A stretch of 64,000 nucleotides of DNA from Epinephelus fuscoguttatus (taxonomy: Eukaryota > Chordata > Actinopteri > Perciformes > Serranidae). The notes under the pieces were generated by a model. It saw only the letters and a program-made list of their open reading frames with translations. It was not told the origin of the DNA and did not search any database. The position numbers and the translations under genes were made by a program. The stretch spans positions 14,590,428 through 14,654,427 of the forward strand of contig NC_064759.1 in assembly GCF_011397635.1 (NCBI RefSeq). The letters are read 5' to 3'. Below, piece after piece: positions 20,016-29,895 of the stretch. Each line of letters opens with the position of its first letter. Positions within the stretch are counted from its first letter, which is position 1.

Positions 20016-23000
20016 TCACTGGCTGGGGCTCCTCTCCCCTCCTCGGACGGCTGTCATTAAATGACTCTTGTAGGTTTTGCTGAGTCCAGTCATCCAGAAC
20101 TTTAGCAGCCTGACGTTGTCCTCCTCACCCGGCCCTGTGGCGCCAAGGAGGGCCAGAACCTTCTGGGTGTCCTCCCTCCCTCTGCCGTCCACTTTTGAGA
20201 ACTTGAAGAGCACTTTGACTTTACTGAAAAAGAGATTTGGCAATGAGAGGCTTACAAAAAGAGGACCTATCAAGGTTTTCCTTATTTTTTTGTCATATGT
20301 ATAATGTTGCAGAGTCTGATGTTCATATTAAACGTAGCCTAAGTTTCAAATAATTAAGTAAACGTGTGTAAAATGAATAGTTTTCTCTACTTTCGAAACA
20401 AGCTGACTTCAGATTGTGATGGATTTCTTTGTGTGGTGATCTGCTCCAGGCACACTACTGCAAGTGTTTACATTATGTAGACGACACTGCTACATGTTGC
20501 TACATGCTAACAACAGGGAAACATATGAACCTGGTTGCCGATGTTGTCAACTTTACCCCGAATTTCAGATTATATTTCTGCTGGAACATATCTGCTATTG
20601 GTGATTTTTCATGGATCCTCCGTTTCAGTCATTCCCAGGTTTCAAGTACGCTGCTACATGTAGCTACATGTGAACATCATGTAATCTTGGTTGCAAATGT
20701 TAATTCTCCTTGACTTTGGATCATATTCCTGCTGGAGAATGTCTTTTATCCATGATTTTTCATGGTAGAAACTACAACTATAATCTGTTAGTCATTCACT
20801 GGCTGCATGTACACTGCTACATGTGGCTACATGCTAACATCAGGTAAATATGGTATCTTGGTTGCTAGTGTTGTTAAATTTGGATCATATTCCTGCTGGA
20901 ACATGTCTGGTTGCAACAACCTTGTTCCAGAAGCTTTTAGAAATGAAGGCAGAAGCGCTGCTATACTCCATGACAGTCATTCCCAAGTTACAAGTACACT
21001 GCTACATGTAGCTTTATTCTAACGTCAGGGACACATGTTGACAATGTTGTTAATTTCTCACCGACTTTGGATCATATTCCTGCTGGAACATGTCCAGTTG
21101 TGTTTAGAAGCTTACATTGTGTTTTTTTTTTCCCACAGTAGAAAGTGCTACTACACTCCGTTATAGTCATTCCCAGGCTGCAACTATACTGCTATATGTA
21201 GCTACATGCTAACGTCAGGCAAACCTGTAGTTTTGGTTGCTGATGTTGTCAATTGCTCCACAAATTTCGGATCATATTCCTGCTGGAACATATCTGGCTG
21301 AGAAGATTTTGGTTTAAAAGCTGTTTTTGGTGACTTCTCATGGTAGAAAGTGTGGCTATAATCCGTTACAGTCATCCCCAGGTTGCATGTATGCTGCTAT
21401 ATGTAACTTTATCCTAACATCAGGGAAACCTGTAGTTTTGGTTGCTGATGTTGTTAATCTCTCCTAGATTTTGGATCATATTCCTGCTTGAACATGTCTG
21501 GTTGTGTTTAGAAGCTTTTATTGCTGATTTTTTCTACAGTAGAAAATGCTGCCAACTCCATTACAGTCAGTCCCCTGCTGCAATGAGGGGTCAGAGACGC
21601 CAAGATACAAGAGTGAATACAGGTGTTACAGCACAGACAGTATGAGGAAAATAAAGTGTTGTTTTGAACATTAAAGAATGTAAACATGTTCTGGTAGAAA
21701 CTTAAATCCAAGTATGCACCTGAAAATGAGTATACTATGCCTCCTTTAACCTCAGGTGACCTTTTGTAAGAGATGTATGAATTATACTCACTTCATCCAC
21801 TCTTCCTTCAGACACAGCAGGCAGTGAGACACAACGTCCACAGACAAGTTCTCATTAGACAGAGCCACTTCCAGCTTGTTCAATAACGTGGGACCTGAAA
21901 AAAGAGATCGAAGAAAATTTGACAGTTTGTCATGTGATTGTTATTCTATTATATAAGTCTAAGTACAACCTTTTTTTAAATGTCGACCTTCACATGTTTC
22001 CTGCCAACTTAAATACCTCCAACACAGAAGTTGTTTTTGGTCTCTTTTGACCATGTGTTATCTCAAAAACTTGTTGACAGACCAGTTTTGAATGTAAGCT
22101 GGTAGAGAGATAGGCTGTAATCCAGAGAACAGATCAGTTTTTGATGTGGATCCAGGTTCTGGTATGGGACATGTCTGAACATTTTCCTCTATTTTCACAT
22201 TCACCTCTGCTCTTACTTAAATGAAAAAGATATCTGGCTCACTTATCACAGCACTATGTGTATGTGGATGCAGTTTCACATCCAAATGAATATCAAAAAT
22301 TTCTAAATGTTTTTGGTGATTGATTAAAATGATTTCAAGTCAGCTCAACCTTGGCAAAGACATACACTATCAAGAGAGAAATGAAAGTATATTTTGTGAC
22401 ACTGAAATTGGCAGCAGACATACAGTGTCTATTTATAACTTAAGGTATGCCCACTCACCCCTGTCTGTGGGCTGTGTGTTGGCACTGCTGATGGTGAACT
22501 GATAAAGTGAGGAGATATCGTCTTCACCCACTGCCGCACTCTGACAGCTCCTCTCTGAACTGACGTCCACCAACACTGAAAACTCTACGGGACAAACAAA
22601 CAAAGGAAAATCAACACAAGATAACCTGCATGTGCGAGCCTACAACTTGTACCAGCGGCTCTCTTTGAGGTTTCATCCAGTGACCTATCACAGTGTGAGC
22701 GCAGAGTCTCTCGTACCTGAGGAGCTGACGTGCATTGGAATCGGCACATCTGGGCTGAGACCCAGGAAGTTGCACTTGTAGGCCTCCTCATACTGAGCGC
22801 TGTATGGCACAGAACGCACACAGCCTACTGGGAGCAGAGACTGATGGGAAGAAGGACAAAGATTGAGATCACAAAAATGGCCCTGCTCACACACTCAGCT
22901 ATTCTGGCTAATCTGCCTTTTGCACAGAAGACATTTTGATATGTCGCAGTAGGAAAAGCACTAGTGTAAATAATAAAATAAGGATTTAGTTTCCTTTAGT

Positions 23001-26000
23001 TTCAGGTAGTCTGTATGCCGCTTCATTATCACACTGTTGTGGCTTACTGGAGCACCTAAAAAGAACTGAATCATTGTTAGTGTTATTTGGTTACACTGGT
23101 TTCCCCACAATGACGAGTCAAAATGACTGCTGTGAGAGAGGCGTGGGAAGTAGCTGAAAACATGTAAAATCAGATTATAATCAGTTACAACTACCCAAAA
23201 AATATATTAAAAACAATTTTAAAGTGATCACAGGCAAAAAAAAAAAAAAATCACTCAAATATCTTTGCACAGTAAAAAGGAATCCTAATTGTCTATTGAA
23301 AACAGTTACATGCTCCGTCTCGTTTGTGTATCTCGCACTAAAAAGGTCAGGGGAGCATGTACGGGCAAAGACGATTTCAAGGCGTGTAATGGTAGCTGAA
23401 ATAATAACGTCTTCAGGCAAGACTTGGAAGTTAGGAAAAAAAAGTAAGTGAACGCACAAAAATATCTTTGTGGAGAAATAACTGAAACCCAATCAGTTTC
23501 TATTACATCAAACGCAGCTGTGTCAGAAGGTATTAATCATATTTCATCAGTACTTTTCAACCGTAACAGTCGATAACTTCAGTGTTTACTGTTAAATGAC
23601 CGTTAAGAGTTTAATGGTGCATTTAGCTTACACCATGGCTCAACAAATGACCGTAGGAAAGAAGCAAGCACTCTCAAAATAAATCCACTCAACAAGTGCA
23701 CGGCCAAAAGCAGCAGAAAAAAGAAAAGAAGCCAGCACTCACAAATGTCCTTTTGGTAAATTTAATAAACCAACTTGGGTGGCGTTACCAGAAACACACG
23801 GACACGGACGTTTCGACAGAAAGTCTTCTAAGACTTTCTGTCGAAACGTCTGTGTTTCTGGTAACGCCACCCAAGTTGGTTTATTACTTTCGACAGAAAG
23901 TCTTCTTCAGAAGAAGACTTTCTGTCGAAATGTCTGTGTTTCTGGTAACGCCACCCAAGTTGGTTTATTAAATTTACCAAAAGGACATTTGTGAGTGCTG
24001 GCTTCTTTTCTTTTTTCAACAAATGACTGTCACAGGTGTTATCACTTGTCCTAATTGATAACTACCCACATCATGATAACACTAGCACTGTTAACGAGGC
24101 ACAGAGGGATGTAGCAGTAGAGTTAACAACCTTGAGCACTGTAAAAGCTGACTGGATGAGCCCGGGGTCTGCGCCTCTCCATATGACCTGATTTCCCATG
24201 AGCACGTGCCACACTAGCTGACGAAACTCAGCAGCCCCGAGGACCTGAAACAGACATATCAGACTGTAATGTGCAACAGCTCAAAGATACAGTGAGTGTA
24301 TAGATGTGGAATAATTTCTTTAACAGTCAGGTAACTTTGATTTTTCTTAACCTGGACTCTGTTTTCTATGTTTTTGTGTCTGAGTGACTGATGGGAACAA
24401 CATTCTGTTTAAAAATTGGTCCAGTATTGAGCGAGAGCGCTGCAGCCGGCAGCTGCAACTACTCAGAGCATATGCACATTGTCAATTTACGTCCTCTAAA
24501 AGTGTTTGTTTTTGCCACAGACAGGTTCAGATTGTTATTCTAGGTGTCTGAACTTTTTGTTAATAAGTAAGATATTTTTTGTTTAACCACAAACAGAGCC
24601 ATAATTGCTATCACCTGAGCCAAACCAAATAAACAATGGTTTTAGCGTGCATAGAGTCGGCATTTTTTTTTCCATCTAACAGGGTGACTAAAGGGTTGAT
24701 TTAAACCAAGCCAGAGTTTGTGGTTGTTGGAGCAGTGCAAAGACAAACTAAGGTGGTTTTTGTGAGTTTGATTTTGTTCCTGTCAACTCTGAATGAGGTG
24801 TGTTTTATGAGGACAAAGTGACTGTTTATTTAAATGGAGTCTGTTAGATTTTGCAGCCTGTTGTGCAGCTGCCAGCTGCAGCGGTCACGCTCAATACTGG
24901 ACCAATATGCACTATACATTTCCACTCTTTCCTTATCATCCTGGCTACCACAGGTGTGGACTCGAGTTACAGTTGTTGAGTCAGATTTGAATCACAAATT
25001 TGATGATTTTAGACCTGACAAAATCAAAAAAGACTTGCAACTCGACTAGGACTTATACACCAATGACTTGCGACTTCACTTGGACTTAATCCTTTTGACT
25101 TGAACGCACTTGATACCTTTCCCTTAAGCCCAAAGATTTTAAAATATGTTATTTGAGAAGTGTGCCAACTCATTTCCCTTCATTTCCTGAATCAGCTAAC
25201 ATCAACACTACTCATTCCCAGCAAGTCGACACTTAATTTCCCAGATGATCCACTTAGTTTGAACCAATCTGACAGCTTCCAGTCAAGCACAGGACAGCAA
25301 GAACCACGAGGAACTGTTATGTTTCTTAGCAACTGGAAAAAATGATACAAAAGATAAATTAGTCTTGTGCAAAAAACTATGCGATGATTAACAAAAAACA
25401 AATTCCAGTCCGTAAAACATGCGAGTTGATTACAGACGCAACATCTTCTGACAAATTTGGCTTAACAAATAAACAATGTATAAAAGCATTCATGATTTTT
25501 GTAAATTCAACATATTATTACTCTGTAGTTAAGATGTAATTACATTTGGTGAAGAGCGCATTATCACTTGTTGTAGTACTCAATGTCAAAGTTAAGGACT
25601 TGAGACATGACTTGAAGCTTGAGTGCAAACTCTGTGTATCACTGTCTTGTTTCAATAAAACATCTGGGGCCAAAAAAATACTGGATCAATTTAAAAAATT
25701 GTTGTTTCCATCAGTCACTCAGACACAAAACACCATTAAAAACTATACACTCTCCAATCGAATAAAACTGGGCTTTTTAATCTCCTTTGTTTTTCAGTTT
25801 TCAGTTGTGAAAAAGTACCTAAGTTTACCTGTCTCAAATGCCTCAGGGACCTAAATTTTGGACCGGGTAAGTCATTTAATTTTGCGTCATCATCACACAG
25901 GAAGTCAGGGCCCAGCTCGCTCTCTGATTGGTGCCGCTGTGAAGTAGAGCCGCCTCCTTCTGCTCCCTCCCAGCAGCTCATTTCCTCCTCTTGCTCTTTT

Positions 26001-28806
26001 AATAAACAGAGAATGACATAAACACAGAAATAGTGGGTGATCAAATGTTTTGACAGTTATTACCAGTGCGAGGGAAATTCCACAGGACTTTTTTTTACGA
26101 GCTGGTCACATACAACAGTCCATATATAGAGTAATGTGCCCATGATGCTAAACATCCTGTTTCCAAACTAAAAAAGCACAGTATTATCTCACCTCCTGTC
26201 TATGACTAATGTCAATTAAAATACTAAAAGATATTTGAGCTGGCACAAGATGAAACAGCTTCCCCTGAAGTATCATGGTGACATAGTCTGTACTGCTAAT
26301 AGAAAGGAAAAGAAACTTAAAAAATGTTTTACACAAACTGACATTTTTATTTGAACTGCTTTCATTTGAAATAATACTGAGGATGTAATTATTTTACTGT
26401 ATTGTCTCATGTTTTGAAAAGTGCTACAGAAATAAAATCTATGTACTTACAATATTAATAAATGGGACAGGGTATTAAAATTCCACAACCTAAGAGCTGC
26501 GCTGGACTCGGAAATATCTCTGTAAATCTTTTAATCACTTTCTAAATCTTGACTAATAATTGTGTAAACACTTTCTGGAAAGGCTGTGCATTTGATTACA
26601 ATGGCTCAGTGAATAGCCCCTGTTTTTTTTTCTAGTCAAGAGTGTCCCCGCACTGACTGACCCAGTGAATCACACGTTCACAGGAGGCTTTTCAGACTGA
26701 TAATAAACCACGGCACATTGTGCAAACACATGACATCTGCTGATATCATCCTCTAGCAAGAAGCAGAACCTTAACTGGAAGCCAAGACATTTTGAAGTAC
26801 TGCCAAAGCAAATGATCTTTCTTCTCCTGATAAGTTTTATGTTACTGTAAACAGGGCTGGGTATCGGAACTCGAGATCTTTGAGGTATCGACAAAAAATA
26901 ATCCAGTACCAGTGGTACCAAAACATCTCCAGTCAAACGACACCTGCATTTGATCATTTTTGTATCCAGATCTAGAAAATAAGACCATTTGTGTGTTTTA
27001 GCTCGCAGCCAATCATCGCAAGCGTTCTTAGATTTAACACAACATGTGATTGGCCCACTACTGCAGCAGCAATAACCAATACAATCTGTGGTGTGGTGAA
27101 GTTGGGGACGGTATTTTTGATGGCGTTAGCAATTCACTGTTCTGAGATGCTGCCATGTTACTTTAAGACGGTGGTTCATGGTCCAGAAGTGACTCAGGAA
27201 CATGTCGAGTTTGTGAAAGACACACTTCCTTTTTCAGTACAGTGAATTTCCGGCACAGAGCTTTTATTTTGAAGTCCTGTTTCCTGCTGTAGAATGAGGA
27301 GACATCTGGACCCTGTAGTTGCACCAGTTGGGAACCACTGGTTTAAGGTTACGGGTATCGTAATTTTTTTAACGATACCCTGACTACAAATATCAAAGTT
27401 TGCATTATAAGATATTTCTGGTTTGAGTGAGCACATTCGTTGTGACTACCTGTCTGTCTCTCTATGAGCACCAGCGTGTCCTCAGTGGGGGCTCCCTCCA
27501 GCAGTTTCTCTGTCAGTCGGCTACCACAAGCTTTCAGCAGCCTGGACACAACGTGAAGACACAAATCCACATGTCACGGTGAGCCATTACAGACGACAGC
27601 TTGTATGTCACAGTGGAGCTGACAGGATAGCGACTCACCAGCTAAAGGAGGAGTGCAGGCTGGCCCAGAGGTTGGGATGCTGGGTAAGAGAGGTCAGTGA
27701 TCGGGCTGCGTTGCCACTCCTTTGATGTGGGAAAACTGCAGGTGAGAAGACACTGTTCATCCTCGCTGCTCGCTGGGGACAAACTCCTTGTTCACTGTCA
27801 AACACCTGGTGGAGAGAACATTACCAAGACGTTAGGTGCCCTGATAGGTACCTGTGGAATGAGTCTTCGGATTTCTGTTTGAGTAAACTGAATAAAGACA
27901 TGTTATGCACCCACCTTGAGGGCTGTGCTTTGCAGGCTCTGTATCGTGAGTCTAAGGTGGCGTAACAGGAAAGGCCAGGAGTTGATAAGGTAGATCCTGT
28001 CCATTGCTACCATGACAATACTGTACCAGCGCTGGAAACCTCTGGCCAGGCTGTCTTTGATAAAGAAGGTGTGTGAGAACACAAAACCGTGCTGCTCATC
28101 TCCAAAGAAAATAGGCCCTTCACGACCGGGACACACCTGAAGAAAGAGACAGAGAGAAAATAGGTAGAAGTCTATGTGGCGACAAAAGGTTATTCAGTGA
28201 ATGGGATGTGTGACTCACACACACATACATGCAGACGTACGTCACTGTTTACCTCACAGCTGAGGCTGCGCACGCAAGCCTGGCGGACCACGCTGAATAG
28301 CTGTGGCTGTCTGGGATGCTGGTGGCTCAGGAAGCGTATGCCTGTTTCATCATCGATGCTCACAAAGCCTGGGTGAGATGCAGGAAGAGATCGACATCCC
28401 TGTGAGGCAAGGAGGAAAGGAAAATTAGGACTCTGAGATACATAACAGGACCATGTACTGACCTGCATACCAAGAAGTTATTGCTTAAGTGTTGTGATGT
28501 AAAATACGGGAAGGGAGAGGGGAGTTTGGTTCAAGTGGAGATAAGTTTCTGATAAGCTGACTTTCTGTCCTCAACCTGTTTCTCTCCGCTCACCTCACAC
28601 ATTTCTCCTCTCTGTGAGGCCGAGCTGTTGGCCCTCATGGTCAGCCCTTCACCTTCCCGGTCACCATCTCGGTCCCTGTCTCCAGGCACAGGGGCACCTG
28701 CCTGGGATGAGGGGGACGGGGATGGAGGGTGTAGTGCCTCAGTGCAAAACAAGGTGCGAGGGCCATGGAGCTCACAGAAGTGACAGAGAGCAACCAGAGC
28801 ATTCAT
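20016..28806 (-). CDS. flcn: Folliculin, complete coding region
   Basis: Eleven coding exons join in phase to 560 residues (human 579): 28806-28594, 28399-28253, 28136-27915, 27805-27639, 27541-27450, 25995-25829, 24244-24131, 22840-22717, 22584-22459, 21894-21792 and 20223-20016 with TGA at 20018-20016. Start [11 protein letters not shown] is diagnostic of FLCN. The longin domain covers roughly residues 75-230 and includes A-R-G-F-Q-R-W; its Arg152 corresponds to human Arg164, the catalytic arginine for RagC/D GTPase activation. The C-terminal DENN module spans about 330-550 and ends [20 protein letters not shown] with FNIP is the RagC/D GAP at lysosomes controlling mTORC1 signalling to TFEB/TFE3. 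The linker at residues 22-70 is shorter and diverged from human and lacks the S-P dipeptide at the human Ser62 position. Candidate poly(A) signals on this strand lie at 19547-19542 and 19235-19230. Coding exon count equals human. Confidence 0.97.
20460..21560. repeat. Diverged satellite in the last intron of flcn (about 6 units, 160-200 bp)
   Basis: The anchor CTGCTACATGT(A/G)GCTACATG starts near 20488, 20650, 20813, 20997, 21189 and 21391. A second anchor, GGATCATATTCCTGCTGGA, recurs near 20716, 20881, 21067, 21269 and 21473, with a decayed form near 20565. Spacing grows from about 162 to about 202 bp along the array. Confidence 0.8.
23652..24016. mobile_element. Multi-inverted foldback insertion in flcn intron 7
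   Basis: The same block (TTTATTAAA side, GGCGTTACCAGAAACAC, then TTTCGACAGAAAGTCTT) appears in alternating orientation: 23716-23830, 23831-23886 reversed, a short 23887-23908, then 23909-24016 reversed. The 11-mer CAACAAATGAC flanks it at 23641-23651 and 24017-24027, a likely target duplication. A partial extra copy of the outer end lies at 23655-23680. No coding frame. Confidence 0.7.
24950..25625. repeat. AAGTC-type repeat, inverted relative to 13810-14345
   Basis: It begins GGTGTGGACTCGAGTTAC and continues with GACTTGCGACTTCACTTGGA, the reverse complement of the block ending at 14345. It occupies most of flcn intron 6. Confidence 0.6.
26852..27382. mobile_element. Terminal-inverted-repeat element in flcn intron 5
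   Basis: The ends CAGGGCTGGGTATCG and CGATACCCTG are inverted. The interior has ATCGACAAAAAATAATCCAG and a CTCCAGTCAAACGACACC block known from fish repeats. No transposase frame was recognised. Confidence 0.55.

Positions 28807-28858
<52 letters not shown>
28807..28858 (-). repeat. flcn: GA/CT dinucleotide microsatellite forming the flcn start-exon acceptor
   Basis: About 23 GA units on the plus strand at 28809-28854 read as CT on the flcn strand. The tract runs directly into CAG|ATG, so the microsatellite is the polypyrimidine tract of the acceptor and the exon begins exactly at the start codon. Confidence 0.85.
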
Positions 28859-29013
28859 AAGTTTAACAAATGTTTACTGTACTGAGTGTGTCTAAGTTTG
28901 ATGTGATCATTAACAAGCAGTTTATTACATAACACTTGCTCCTGGTCAGTCATTACTAGGTCACACTGGGTTTACACAGGGTCATTACAGCTATGAATAT
29001 TGGATAGTCTTAC

Positions 29014-29270
29014 CTTCAGCACAGAGCCAAGTTCAACAAATGACTGGTGCTCAATGCTACTTCACAAAGGGACATTCATTGGTCGACGTCCAAAAAAAGG
29101 CCGTTATATAAAAAGCAACATATCAAAACAGTGACATAAAACAAGCTCAACTCTTGTTTTAGTTCGCTTCGGTAAAATCCATAATTCTCAGTGTCTTAAA
29201 TTAAGGTTTTCTACACTTTTTCTTGCTCTGTTTTCTTCCAGTGCAGCTGCTGCTAGCTGGCAACAACAGA
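29014..29270 (-). other. flcn: Probable flcn 5' UTR exon (3' end defined by a donor site; 5' end unknown)
   Basis: The flcn start codon sits immediately after an acceptor, so an upstream noncoding exon is required. The minus strand has a full-consensus donor, GAAG|GTAAGA, with its last exon base at 29014, about 200 bp from that acceptor. The 5' limit is a guess placed before the CLEAR-like site. Human FLCN also has noncoding 5' exons. Confidence 0.5.
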
Positions 29271-29895
29271 TCCTGTCACATGACGTGGAGTCATGCGCTC
29301 CGGCACAGATGACGCATGGCTGTCAGCTGCGCGACCTTTTCGCAATTTTAACGAAACTTTCGAAAATATCTCGAGTATTTTTAAAAGCGATAAGAAATTC
29401 AACAAAAAACAGATTCATTTGCGGACATCAGGTTTTAAAAAGTGAGCCCACAGAGGCATTTTTAGGCGAAAGACGCGTAAAAACTACACTACCCATGATT
29501 CCGTGCGCGTCAACAAACTCGGGGTCAAAGGGCGGCAAAAATTCAGAATCGTGTTTCCCTTCGGTTAGTATGTCGAATATGAAGAAAAAATACATCTTTT
29601 ATGCGATTTAAAAATATATGCTTTGTTTTATATGTATTATATAGCCATACCTGTTATTTTCATTAGAAGTTTTTAGGATTTTGGAAGGCATATATTGTCG
29701 TACAACGCTAAAACATCAACTTCCGCATTGACGCTAGCTAACTTTGTCGGTGTTGAGAACTCAGCTTTCCAGTTTTAGGAGTGTCCCGTTTAACTTGTCA
29801 TCCACTGTCAGGTCAAACAAGTATAGTCGTAAACACCAGCGTGACACAGCAGACGTTTCTGAAGTAAAGTTGCCTTTTAAATCACAGCTCTGAGC
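29271..29895. promoter_or_regulatory. Divergent flcn/leng9 promoter region
   Basis: The two start codons are 1090 bp apart in opposite directions. Elements seen: GTCACATGAC (29275-29284), an M-box/CLEAR-like palindrome; TGACGTGG overlapping its right end (29281-29288), CRE-like; TGACGCA (29310-29316), AP-1/CRE-like; and ACTACACTACCCATGATTCC (29483-29502), which fits the ZNF143/STAF promoter motif. No TATA box is evident for either gene. FLCN is an established TFEB/TFE3 target through CLEAR sites, so the first element could be the feedback site. Activity is inferred from motif matches only. Confidence 0.6.

Noticed and set aside
20460-21560. Regularly spaced repeats as a CRISPR-like array
   Set aside because: Units are 160-200 bp and diverged, with no short repeat/unique spacer pattern, and lie in a vertebrate intron.
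29285-29611. 108-codon frame in the divergent promoter
   Set aside because: It overlaps the CRE-like and ZNF143-like motifs and has no family resemblance.
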